NCBI GenBank assembly: GCA_965368515.1
Contig: CBDUNF010000190.1
Span: forward strand, 1 to 6,746
Origin: JAAETI01 sp965368515
GTDB taxonomy: Bacteria > Actinomycetota > Acidimicrobiia > Spongiisociales > UBA5794
Direction of reading: 5' to 3'
Length of the DNA stretch: 6,746 bases
In this document: piece after piece, positions 1 to 6,726 of the stretch
Numbering within the stretch: position 1 is the first letter of the stretch
Layout: each line of letters begins with the position of its first letter
Notes under the pieces: generated by a model
The model's input: only the letters and a program-made list of their open reading frames with translations
The model's database searches: none
What the model was told of the DNA's origin: nothing
Translations under genes and position numbers: made by a program

Positions 1-192
1 TGCCGACTGCGATCGGCCCTGGTGGGCCGCCGCCTCGGCGATCGTCAGTGGACCCGTCTCGATGAGGTGCTGCAACGCTGCGATCGACTCGCTGGTCAGC
101 CGATGCTGACCGACCGGGATTCTCCGATAGAACCGGCGGTAAGCCAGACCGTATAGCTCGGCAAATTCTGCTGCGGCTTTGTCGACATCCAT
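1..192 (-). CDS. MarR-family transcriptional regulator, N-terminal part (runs off the window edge)
   Basis: Reading leftward from ATG at 192 gives 64 uninterrupted residues up to the window edge. The protein begins MDVDKAAAEFAELYGLAYRR. It continues with a helix, a 'HRLTSESIAALQHL' segment and 'GPLTIAEAAAHQGRSQSA'. This matches the start of MarR regulators: dimerisation helix 1, then 'LT..Q...L..L...GPLT..ELA...G.S.SA', which is the first helices of the winged helix-turn-helix. The recognition helix and wing lie outside the window. An in-frame stop at 223-225 and the lack of other start codons below it support this start. Only a weak GAG lies upstream, so translation may be leaderless (see the site at 199-226). 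MarR proteins are dimeric, usually ligand-responsive repressors that often control themselves and a divergent neighbour. Control of the lipoprotein/amylase unit is inference. The ligand cannot be told. Confidence 0.72.
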   Translation of the reverse strand, partial: MDVDKAAAEFAELYGLAYRRFYRRIPVGQHRLTSESIAALQHLIETGPLTIAEAAAHQGRSQSA

Positions 193-198
193 GCGACC

Positions 199-226
199 AT
201 TCTCGACCGCAGAAATCCATCGTCAA
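199..226 (-). promoter_or_regulatory. Candidate promoter giving a leaderless MarR transcript
   Basis: On the minus strand, TTGACG (226-221, five of six bases of the -35 consensus) is followed after 16 nt by GAGAAT (204-199, four of six of the -10 consensus). A start about 7 nt beyond the -10 falls at or next to the A of the ATG at 192. The transcript would then have no leader, which fits the poor SD there. Leaderless mRNAs are common in actinobacteria. Read by eye only. Confidence 0.3.
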
Positions 227-229
227 CCC

Positions 230-272
230 CGATGTATCTTCCTGTAGCCGATCGTTCTCAAGATGTTCATCG
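230..272. promoter_or_regulatory. Imperfect dyad overlapping a second candidate MarR promoter (possible operator)
   Basis: CGATGTATCTT (230-240) and AAGATGTTCATCG (260-272) form an imperfect inverted repeat with a two-base bulge in the right arm. The palindrome CGATCG (249-254) sits at the centre. On the minus strand the same bases contain TTGAGA (261-256), a 17-nt spacer and GATACA (238-233), a weak -35/-10 pair. A protein bound here would cover that promoter and lie about 57 bp upstream of the lipoprotein start. This is a plausible regulator site, but its length is greater than a typical 16-20 bp MarR box, so the assignment is speculative. Confidence 0.25.
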
Positions 273-318
273 TTGGGCGGGAAGCTTGCGAGGTCACGGT
301 GGGTTGATTCAGCGACAC

Positions 319-323
319 AGGAG
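319..323 (+). promoter_or_regulatory. Ribosome binding site that fixes a TTG start
   Basis: AGGAG lies 5 nt before the TTG at 329. An in-frame stop (TGA, 305-307) lies upstream, with no ATG or GTG between it and the TTG. The next in-frame ATG (codon 16, position 374) lies inside the signal peptide and would destroy it, so TTG is the start. Confidence 0.8.
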
Positions 324-328
324 ATCCA

Positions 329-1669
329 TTGCCGCACAGATTCGCCCTATCCGCCGTCATAATCACGGCCTCCATGCTGCTCACGGCGTGCTCATCATCA
401 AGCGATGCCGGTGCGCCCGATACAACATCAACGACGACCACCACAGCCGCCGTGGACACTTCGGTCACCCCCACCGATGACCATCCTCCCGACGGCTCCG
501 TATGGACCGTGTCCGGCCCCGCCACCGGCAACCGGGTGGGGACGGGCAGCGGCGACATTCAGGCCACGGCTCCTATCGACGTTGAGCTTTCCGGGACTCC
601 GCTCTGGGTCGTAGGTGCCCCAAGCCCGAACGGGGTCCTGTGGGTCGTTGCGCTCGAGGACGGCCGTCTCGAAGGTTGGCACTTGGGATCCGACGGGGCG
701 GCAAGTGTGGAGCTCAACATCTCTCAACTCCCCGCCGGCACACCGCCGGTCGTAATCGAGACTGCTGCGGGAGCCGAGGTCGTTGCTCCCCCACCCGATG
801 TGTCTTCGCTCAGCTACCCGCTGCCAACAGGTGACGGTGGCCTTGCCTATGTGACCAGTGACGGGTCGCTGATAGTGCAGACCGATTCAGGGCGCAACGA
901 GTACCAGATCGCGGCTCTCCCCGACGCACGGATCACGCAAAGTAGCGACGGCCGCATCGCTGTCCTTGCCGAAGCAACCACCCGCTATCCCCATGGCGTT
1001 CTCGGCGATGACCTGGAGGCGGGTCGGCTGGTCATCATCGACCCGTTCTCTCAGCAGATTGTGGGCGAGGCGATCATTCCCGAGCCGTCCGTCATTGAAG
1101 GCGTCGCCGCGCTGTGGGCAGATGTCGACGGCGACGGCACAGAGGAGATCCTGGTGACTGTGAGCAACTCCGAAGTCGGTGCCGGCCTGGTCGTGTTCGA
1201 TAGGCATGGGCGCCAGGTTGCCGTCGGCCCGCCGATTGGCCGCGGTGGCCGCTGGCGCAACCAGCTGGGAGCGGGCCCCGTCGGCCCCAACGGCGAGATC
1301 GAGGTTATCGATGTTCGAGTCCCCCACATCGGCGGTGTTGTCGAGTACTTCCGATTGGATGGGGAGGAGTTGGCTCTTGCGACGCAACAGGAGGGCTTCA
1401 CCTCCCATGTCTTTGGATCGCGCAATCTCGACATGGCGTTGGCGGTCGACGTGAGCGGGGATGGAGCGATCGATGTTGTTGTACCCAACCAGGAACTGAC
1501 CGTGCTCGGCGTGCTCAGCCGGACCCCGAATGGCGTCGTCGTGGCCGGCGAGCTGGCGCTGCCGGGCCGGCTTGCGACAAACCTCGCCACGGCCTTCAGC
1601 GCCGACGGCCAGCTGTGGCTGGCGGCCGCCACCGCGGATGGGGTGCTGCGGGTGTGGTCTGCCGGGTAG
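329..1669 (+). CDS. Secreted lipoprotein with FG-GAP/VCBS-type beta-propeller repeats
   Basis: The 446-residue protein opens with a lipoprotein signal peptide: R4, a hydrophobic stretch 6-18, then lipobox L18-T19-A20-C21. It should be lipidated on C21 and held on the outer face of the cytoplasmic membrane. A Ser/Thr-rich linker follows (22-50, including five Thr in a row). The rest is beta-rich with propeller-like strands, for example 'GVLWVVALEDGRLEGW' near 102-117 and 'GVLRVWSAG' at the C-terminus. Two FG-GAP-like calcium loops are visible: DVDGDGTEE at 265-273 and DVSGDGAID at 374-382. These repeats occur in integrin-like and other surface propellers and usually serve binding rather than catalysis; I see no enzyme motif. 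The start is TTG. The gene ends 12 nt before the GH13 gene in the same frame, so an operon is likely. A role in glucan binding or sensing is only a guess from context. Confidence 0.85.
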   Translation: MPHRFALSAVIITASMLLTACSSSSDAGAPDTTSTTTTTAAVDTSVTPTDDHPPDGSVWTVSGPATGNRVGTGSGDIQATAPIDVELSGTPLWVVGAPSPNGVLWVVALEDGRLEGWHLGSDGAASVELNISQLPAGTPPVVIETAAGAEVVAPPPDVSSLSYPLPTGDGGLAYVTSDGSLIVQTDSGRNEYQIAALPDARITQSSDGRIAVLAEATTRYPHGVLGDDLEAGRLVIIDPFSQQIVGEAIIPEPSVIEGVAALWADVDGDGTEEILVTVSNSEVGAGLVVFDRHGRQVAVGPPIGRGGRWRNQLGAGPVGPNGEIEVIDVRVPHIGGVVEYFRLDGEELALATQQEGFTSHVFGSRNLDMALAVDVSGDGAIDVVVPNQELTVLGVLSRTPNGVVVAGELALPGRLATNLATAFSADGQLWLAAATADGVLRVWSAG

Positions 1670-1681
1670 CATCAGCGATCT

Positions 1682-3106
1682 ATGACTACACCGTTCAACC
1701 AAGCCCCTGCATGGGTGAAAGACGCAGTTTTCTATCAGATCTTTCCGGATCGGTTCGCCAAGTCCGACCGGGTCTTCAAGCCAAGCAATCTCCAGGAATG
1801 GGGCGCCGAGCCGACCAGTCACGCATTCCAGGGTGGCGACCTGCTCGGCATTGTTGAACACCTCGACTACTTGACCGATCTCGGGGTCACCGCTCTCTAC
1901 CTCAACCCGATCTTCACCAGCGGCGCTAACCATCGCTATCACACAGACGACTACTACTCGGTTGATCCGCTCCTCGGCGGCAACGACGCTCTGGACGAAC
2001 TGATCGCCGCTTGCCACGAGCGGGACATGCGAATTGTTCTCGACGGTGTCTTCAACCATGTCGGTCGCGGATTCCACCAGTTCCACAACATCGTCGAGAA
2101 CGGCCCAGAGTCGCCATATCTGGATTGGTTCACCATCGACGGCTTCCCGCTGAACCCGTACGGTGACGGCCCTGCTAACTATCTGGGCTGGTACAACCTG
2201 AAGCCACTCCCCCGCCTCGATACCGATAACCCTGTGGTTCGTGAGTTCACCATGCAGGTCGCCGAACACTGGTTGCGCAAGGGCATCGACGGGTGGCGAC
2301 TCGACGTTCCTGTTGAGATCACAGCCGACGGCTACTGGGAAGAATTTCGGCAACGAGTACGGGCGATCAATCCGGACGCCTACATCGTCGGCGAGATCTG
2401 GGAAGACTCCACCGACTACATCGTGGGCGGTATTCGCTTTGATGCCACGATGAACTACCTGCTGACCGTAGAGATCCTCTCGTTTGCGGCAGGGAAATAC
2501 ATCGACCCGCCACACATCGTGCCCAACCCGGTGGACGCCGACGTTGGCCCAATCGATGCGGCCGAGTACGACAGCCGGGTCGATGCTCTCTTTGCCAGAT
2601 ATCCGATGGCGTCCCATCTCGCCAATCTCAACCTGCTCGAATCGCACGACACTGCCCGGTTGCGGACAACGGCGTCGGGCGATCGCGCTTCGCTGATTCT
2701 GAGCACCCTGTTGACCATGACCTTTCCTGGCGCACCTTGTGTCTATTACGGCAGCGAAGTCGGGGTCAGCGGATCGCTCGACCCTGAGTGCCGACGTGCT
2801 TTCCCGTGGGATGAATCCGACTGGGATACCGATCTGTTGGCGGCGCATCGGGAATTGATCGCATTGCGGCACGCCCACCCGGCACTGCGAGCACCCGGCT
2901 ATCGACACGTGTCGTCAGAGGGCCAACTCTATGTGTTCGAACGCTTCGACTCCTCTGAGCGCCTCATGGTCGCGGTAAACGCTGGAGATGAACCGGCAAC
3001 AGCATCCGCCCCCGGAACCGGAGACCTGCTGTGGGGCAACGCAACCGCGACAGACGGAAGAATCAACCTCCCGGCCCGATCCGGCGCCGTATGGAACGTC
3101 ACCTAA
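1682..3106 (+). CDS. GH13 alpha-amylase family glycosidase (cyclomaltodextrinase/neopullulanase-like)
   Basis: The protein has 474 residues. The start 'APAWVKDAVFYQIFPDRFA' is typical of the catalytic TIM barrel. All GH13 signature regions are present: region I DGVFNH (121-126); region V-like LKPLP (173-177), related to the MPKLN motif of neopullulanases; region II GWRLDVPVE (204-212) with nucleophile D208 and R206; region III VGEIW (236-240) with acid/base E238; region IV ESHD (320-323) with D323. H87 and D90 of 'YHTDDYY' fit the substrate-binding loop. A short beta-rich C-terminal domain occupies roughly 405-474. It should hydrolyse alpha-1,4 (perhaps alpha-1,6) links in maltooligosaccharides or cyclodextrins. 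There is no signal peptide, so it should act in the cytoplasm. The N-terminal CBM34-like domain of classical GH13_20 enzymes is absent. No SD precedes the ATG, which suggests coupling to the lipoprotein gene 12 nt upstream. The exact substrate and subfamily cannot be settled by eye. Confidence 0.93.
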   Translation: MTTPFNQAPAWVKDAVFYQIFPDRFAKSDRVFKPSNLQEWGAEPTSHAFQGGDLLGIVEHLDYLTDLGVTALYLNPIFTSGANHRYHTDDYYSVDPLLGGNDALDELIAACHERDMRIVLDGVFNHVGRGFHQFHNIVENGPESPYLDWFTIDGFPLNPYGDGPANYLGWYNLKPLPRLDTDNPVVREFTMQVAEHWLRKGIDGWRLDVPVEITADGYWEEFRQRVRAINPDAYIVGEIWEDSTDYIVGGIRFDATMNYLLTVEILSFAAGKYIDPPHIVPNPVDADVGPIDAAEYDSRVDALFARYPMASHLANLNLLESHDTARLRTTASGDRASLILSTLLTMTFPGAPCVYYGSEVGVSGSLDPECRRAFPWDESDWDTDLLAAHRELIALRHAHPALRAPGYRHVSSEGQLYVFERFDSSERLMVAVNAGDEPATASAPGTGDLLWGNATATDGRINLPARSGAVWNVT

Positions 3107-3186
3107 GGCGGCGTCCGCCTGGCTCCGCCGAGTTTGGCAACGCCAAACCCCAACGGGCTCTGCTCTGCTCTGCCGAGCAGAGCCCG
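3107..3186. terminator. Stem-loop cluster between convergent genes, probable bidirectional terminator
   Basis: Three inverted repeats fill the gap between the amylase stop and the opposing surface-protein stop. They are GGCGG/CCGCC at 3107-3111/3115-3119, GTTTGGC/GCCAAAC at 3132-3138/3142-3148 (7 bp, 3-nt loop), and CGGGCTCTGCTC/GAGCAGAGCCCG at 3154-3165/3175-3186 (12 bp, 9-nt loop). The last begins 3 nt past the minus-strand stop codon. No T-tract follows on either strand, so these are not textbook intrinsic terminators. Stem-loops without a T-tract are common at gene ends in GC-rich actinobacteria. Confidence 0.55.
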
Positions 3187-3189
3187 CGG

Positions 3190-4914
3190 CTACTCCTGTC
3201 CGTAAGCCACGGCGCGGCTGATGAACGCGGCCATCTGCTGTCGGGTCACGAAGTCGTTCGGGCAGAACCGATCGTTGGCGGGCGGGTTGCACCCGAGGGA
3301 GACGCCGGTGGCTCCGAGCTTGTCGATCGATGACTCGAACATCGTGCCGTTGTCATCAACAAACAGATCGCGTCTTCCCAGGTCGGAGAGGTCGAACGCC
3401 CGGACCAGAAACGCCGCCATCTGACCGCGGGTCACATAGCTGTCCGGGCAGAAGCGATCGTTGAGCGGCGGATTGCACCCTTTGGTCACACCGGCAGTAC
3501 CGAGCCGATCAATGGAAACCTCGAACACCGAACCATCGTCATCGCCAAACAAATCTGCTCCGGACCCATCCGTGTAGTCGCGGGCCCGCACCAGGAAGGC
3601 GGCCATCTGTCCCCGGCTGACGAATTCGTGAGGGCAGAAGAGCGTGTTGGCGGGAGGATTGCACCCCAGAGTGATGCGCTCGACGGCGAGCCAGAGCACG
3701 TGGTCAAAGAAGGCGTTGGTCTGAGGGACGTCATCGAAATACGGGTAGATCATGACGGTCACAGTGGCGTAGGACGACCCGAGGCGCTCGTCATCAAGGC
3801 GATACTCAAAGGAGTCCGAATACGGCATCGCATGTCCGGCCGGCACAGTCACCCCACTGTGCGTGTAGGTAACCGTCCCGCCTGGGTTGATCGCAACCGT
3901 GCCTTCCGTTGGCATCACCGAGATGTCGCCGACGGTGACCGGCCCGCCGTCAGGGTCGTGATCGTTGCTCAGCACGGCAATCTCGACCGACTGGCCGCGG
4001 TGTACCACGGCGTCATCGGCAACTGAGACCGGCGTCCGGTTCGCCGACTCCCAACCGAGGAACCGTTCGTCGGCCGGGTTGTCGGTGAGATGCGCAGGAT
4101 CGGATCCGTCCGGGTTCATCGTCCAGATGTCCCAATCGCCGTCGCGGTCAGAGCTGAAGCCAATCCTGGAGCCGTCGGGGGCCCAAGCCGGCTCCGCGCT
4201 GTGATAACCAACCGAGTTCGTGAGGCTGTACGGCTGGGTGCCGTCTGCATTCATGATCCAGATGTTGTCTATGCCGGACTGCTTCGACACAAACGCGATC
4301 TTCGTTCCGTCCGGCGACCACACCGGATCGCTGTCGGATTCCGGCCTCAGCAACAGCGGTACCTCTCCCGATCCGTCAACGGCAACCAGGAAGAGATCAC
4401 CCTGACGACCGACGGCGATGGTCTCGCCATCGGGAGACCAACTCCCCGTCCACTCCTCGTAGAGATTGTTGGTGAGCTGACGCTTGTCGGAACCATCCGG
4501 TCGCATCAGCCAGAGGTTGCCATTGGACGCATAGAGGATCTGGGTACCGTCGGGCGACCAGCCGAGCGCAACATCAACCGAGCCCGACCCCGGTGTTAGG
4601 TTCACCTCACCCAGGCCTTCCGAAGTCATGATGAACACATCGATGACACCCATATTGGGACTGCGATTGAACAGGATTTCTTGCCCGTCGGGTGACCACA
4701 TCGGGTCGTAGTCGTCGACCGAGTTGTTGGTGAGGCGGTGCGGGCTAGTACCCGCAAAGTCGCGGCTGTAGATCTCCCAGGCGGCGCTGTCGGCGGTCGA
4801 CGCAAACAGGATCCGATCGATCCGGCCCGGCAGAGTTGCCGACCCTTCGCCGGGTACCACCACCAGCATCGAGGTCGCCAGCAGCAGAACCAGAGTGAGA
4901 CGCACAGCGCGCAT
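3190..4914 (-). CDS. Secreted TolB-like beta-propeller protein with Ig-like domain and three SLH repeats (downstream paralogue)
   Basis: The protein has 574 residues. The signal peptide has R2 and R5, a hydrophobic core 6-20 and probable cleavage after A26. Residues about 30-285 form a PD40/TolB-like propeller: five WSPDG/WAPDG motifs start at W73, W119, W159, W199 and W244, which with an opening strand (GRIDRILFAS) suggests six blades. Residues about 293-391 resemble a bacterial cadherin/Ig-like domain with the calcium motif VLSNDHDPDG (314-323). Residues 393-574 are three SLH repeats. SLH domains bind cell-wall polymers non-covalently, so the protein is probably displayed on the wall; propeller and Ig domains suggest binding to ligands or neighbouring proteins. 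No catalytic motif is seen. The ATG at 4914 has GGAGG 9 nt upstream. It follows its paralogue by 81 nt on the same strand and may be co-transcribed with it. In the first SLH repeat R413 replaces a usual glycine. Confidence 0.9.
   Translation of the reverse strand: MRAVRLTLVLLLATSMLVVVPGEGSATLPGRIDRILFASTADSAAWEIYSRDFAGTSPHRLTNNSVDDYDPMWSPDGQEILFNRSPNMGVIDVFIMTSEGLGEVNLTPGSGSVDVALGWSPDGTQILYASNGNLWLMRPDGSDKRQLTNNLYEEWTGSWSPDGETIAVGRQGDLFLVAVDGSGEVPLLLRPESDSDPVWSPDGTKIAFVSKQSGIDNIWIMNADGTQPYSLTNSVGYHSAEPAWAPDGSRIGFSSDRDGDWDIWTMNPDGSDPAHLTDNPADERFLGWESANRTPVSVADDAVVHRGQSVEIAVLSNDHDPDGGPVTVGDISVMPTEGTVAINPGGTVTYTHSGVTVPAGHAMPYSDSFEYRLDDERLGSSYATVTVMIYPYFDDVPQTNAFFDHVLWLAVERITLGCNPPANTLFCPHEFVSRGQMAAFLVRARDYTDGSGADLFGDDDGSVFEVSIDRLGTAGVTKGCNPPLNDRFCPDSYVTRGQMAAFLVRAFDLSDLGRRDLFVDDNGTMFESSIDKLGATGVSLGCNPPANDRFCPNDFVTRQQMAAFISRAVAYGQE
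3193..3738 (-). repeat. Three SLH repeats, 62-residue (186-bp) period
   Basis: The repeats start near residues 393, 455 and 517. Each carries GCNPP, then NxxFCP, then an (S/T)-R-x-Q-MAAF block equivalent to the SLH 'TRAE' motif. Cysteine pairs fall at C418/C427, C480/C489 and C542/C551, exactly 62 residues apart. The third repeat has TRQQ in place of TRGQ. Confidence 0.88.
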
Positions 4915-4923
4915 CAGAGCCCA

Positions 4924-4928
4924 CCTCC
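4924..4928 (-). promoter_or_regulatory. Ribosome binding site of the downstream paralogue
   Basis: On the minus strand GGGAGGTGGG contains GGAGG at 4928-4924, 9 nt before the ATG at 4914. The block is shared with the upstream paralogue. Confidence 0.75.
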
Positions 4929-4953
4929 CAGGTGTCGCAAGTCGAACGTATCG

Positions 4954-4978
4954 GGGCCTCGTGACGGCGAAAAGGCCC
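4954..4978 (-). other. Stem-loop between the tandem paralogues
   Basis: The 81-nt gap (4915-4995) contains a 6-bp GC-rich inverted repeat, GGGCCT (4954-4959) and AGGCCC (4973-4978), with a 13-nt loop. A nearby imperfect repeat GTCAGT/AGTGAC spans 4982-4994. No T-tract follows, so it could be a weak terminator, an attenuator or an mRNA-processing structure. I could not identify a convincing promoter in the gap. Confidence 0.3.
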
Positions 4979-4995
4979 TTTGTCAGTAAGTGACA

Positions 4996-6720
4996 TCAGG
5001 TTATGTAATCGACCGCCCGGTGGATAAAGGCCGCCATCTGCTCTCTACTCACATAGTCACTCGGGCAGAACCGGTCGTTGTCAGGCGGATTGCAGCCTCG
5101 CGAGATCCCGGTGGCTCCCAGTTTGTCGATGTCTGACTCGAAGATGGATCCGTTGTCATCGACGAACAGATCGTCCAGCCCCAGATTCGTTAGATGAAAG
5201 GCTCGCGCTAGGAAAGCTGCCATCTGGCCGCGCGTGACGAAAGCACTCGGGCAGAACCGGTCGTTGATCGGCGGGTTGCAGCCAAGCGTCACGCCCGCAG
5301 TTCCGAGCTTGTCGATATCAAGCTCGAATGTGGACCCGTCATCATCGACGAACAGATTGCCGCTCCCAACGTCCGTGTAGCGCAGCGTGCGCACCAAAAA
5401 CGCCGCCATCTGGCCGCGGGTCACAAACTCAGCGGGACAAAACAGCGTGTTGCTGGGCGGGTTGCAGCCCCTGGTAATCCCCTGGTCGGCCAACCACGTT
5501 ATGTCGCCAAAGAAGAGGCTCGACTGCGGCACGTCATCAAACCCAGCTGAGATCCAGACGGTCACGGTGGCCCGAGCGGTTCCGAGGCGCGAGTCCTGCA
5601 CCTCGTACTCGAACCAATCCGTGGGCGGATTGCCCGGAATCGACCCATCATGGGTGTAAGTGATTACTCCGGAGGCATCGATTGCCACCGACCCATCATC
5701 TGGCATTCGGGTCACGTCCGATACGACCAACGTCTCACCGTCGGGATCGGAATCGTTACTAAGCACCGGGATGGCAACGGTCGAACCTCGACTGACCGCG
5801 GCCTCATCGGCGACAGCCAGCGGCGAACGGTTCACCGACTCCCAACTGAGGAGACGTTCGTTGGCGGGGTTGTTGGTGAGGTGACCCACCCCCGTACCGT
5901 CCGGGTTCACCATCCACAGGTCCATGTCGCCATCACGATCGGAGGTGAATCCAATCCGGCTGCCATCCGGTGCCCAAGCTGGCGAGTAGTTGCCTGTGCC
6001 CGGCGCGCTCGCCAACATCGCCGGATTGGACCCATCCGATCCCATAATCCATACCTGATAGTTCGGGTGAGTTCCCGAGCTGTAGACAAGCTTGGTTCCA
6101 TCCGGAGACCAGGACGGTGAGGTGCTATCGGTCGAGCCGTTGTTCGTGATATTTCGCTCGTTGGAACCATCCGCATCCATCAGCCAGATATCGGTATGAA
6201 TGCCGATCAAACGGCTGAACGCGATCGTCTTGCCATCTGGTGACCACGCTCCATCGAGCTCGAGCTGTGTTGTGTTCAGCAGTTGCGATGGTTGGGAACC
6301 GTCCGGATGCATGATCCATAGGTCATCGTCACCGTCTCGATCAGATACGAACAAGATGCGGGTTCCGTCCGGCGACCAGTCCTGCGGCACGTTCGATGTC
6401 CCGGCCCCGTTGGTCAGATTGATTTGATTTGAGCCGTCGGCGTCCATGACGTAGACGTCGGTGCCACGGCTGAAGGCGATCTGGGTGCCGTCCGGCGACC
6501 AGATCGGAACGGCGTCGTATGCGGTGTTGTTGGTCAACCGAATCGGGGTACTACCTGCAAAGTCACGCACATAGATTTCCCCGGACACGTGGTCGACATC
6601 GGACACAAACGCAATCCGGCCGATCTCACCGGGCACCGTCGCATCGCTCTCGCCGGGCACCACCACCAAGACCGATGTCGCCAGCAGAAGAACCAGAGCC
6701 ATACGCACAGTGCGCAGCAC
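4996..6720 (-). CDS. Secreted TolB-like beta-propeller protein with Ig-like domain and three SLH repeats (upstream paralogue)
   Basis: I prefer the GTG at 6720, giving 574 residues. It lies 6 nt after GGAGG and aligns with the paralogue's start. An in-frame ATG at 6744 would add eight residues translated from the SD itself. The signal peptide has R3 and R6, a hydrophobic core 7-21 and probable cleavage after A27. The propeller (about 30-290) has WSPDG/WAPDG motifs at W74, W115, W159, W204 and W249, plus an opening strand (GRIAFVS); six blades are likely. The cadherin/Ig-like domain (about 298-392) has VLSNDSDPDG at 319-328. Three SLH repeats span 394-574. The likely role is a wall-bound surface protein with a ligand-binding propeller; no catalytic motif is seen. 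Compared with its neighbour, the anchor is similar without gaps and the first SLH repeat is canonical (ITWLADQGITRGC), but blade spacing differs. The true promoter lies beyond the right edge. Confidence 0.9.
   Translation of the reverse strand: MLRTVRMALVLLLATSVLVVVPGESDATVPGEIGRIAFVSDVDHVSGEIYVRDFAGSTPIRLTNNTAYDAVPIWSPDGTQIAFSRGTDVYVMDADGSNQINLTNGAGTSNVPQDWSPDGTRILFVSDRDGDDDLWIMHPDGSQPSQLLNTTQLELDGAWSPDGKTIAFSRLIGIHTDIWLMDADGSNERNITNNGSTDSTSPSWSPDGTKLVYSSGTHPNYQVWIMGSDGSNPAMLASAPGTGNYSPAWAPDGSRIGFTSDRDGDMDLWMVNPDGTGVGHLTNNPANERLLSWESVNRSPLAVADEAAVSRGSTVAIPVLSNDSDPDGETLVVSDVTRMPDDGSVAIDASGVITYTHDGSIPGNPPTDWFEYEVQDSRLGTARATVTVWISAGFDDVPQSSLFFGDITWLADQGITRGCNPPSNTLFCPAEFVTRGQMAAFLVRTLRYTDVGSGNLFVDDDGSTFELDIDKLGTAGVTLGCNPPINDRFCPSAFVTRGQMAAFLARAFHLTNLGLDDLFVDDNGSIFESDIDKLGATGISRGCNPPDNDRFCPSDYVSREQMAAFIHRAVDYIT
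4999..5541 (-). repeat. Three SLH repeats, 62-residue period
   Basis: Counting from the GTG start, cysteine pairs fall at C419/C428, C481/C490 and C543/C552. Each is in a GCNPPxNxxFCP block followed by TRGQM, TRGQM and SREQM. Spacing is identical to the downstream paralogue. Confidence 0.88.
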
Positions 6721-6726
6721 GTCCCA

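Noticed and set aside
223..307. Distant inverted heptamers TCAACCC (223-229) and GGGTTGA (301-307)
   Set aside because: The arms are short and 71 bp apart, which is likely by chance in a GC-rich spacer.
1051..1632. A 193-codon minus-strand frame inside the lipoprotein gene
   Set aside because: It is a Ser/Thr/Pro-rich shadow of a GC-rich sense gene, with no convincing SD or domain.
887..2908. A 673-codon open frame on the minus strand, antisense to the lipoprotein and amylase genes
   Set aside because: Its codons are exact reverse complements of the sense codons, because both sense genes and the 12-nt gap share one frame. It would be closed only by TTA, CTA or TCA codons, which are rare in GC-rich genes. 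The translation shows no recognisable domain, while the sense strand has clear families.
4090..4599. A 169-codon plus-strand frame opposite the downstream propeller gene
   Set aside because: It is antisense to the repetitive WSPDG coding region; its composition mirrors the complement of that repeat and no domain is recognisable. The same holds for 3628-4026 and 5650-6120.
4745..4996. An 83-codon minus-strand frame whose ATG overlaps the stop of the upstream paralogue
   Set aside because: It runs into the downstream paralogue in a different frame, across its SD and signal peptide, and has no family resemblance.
3193..5541. Regularly spaced repeated DNA that could suggest a CRISPR or tandem-repeat array
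   Set aside because: The 186-bp period is the coding of SLH repeats: six diverged in-frame copies without constant short repeats or unique spacers.
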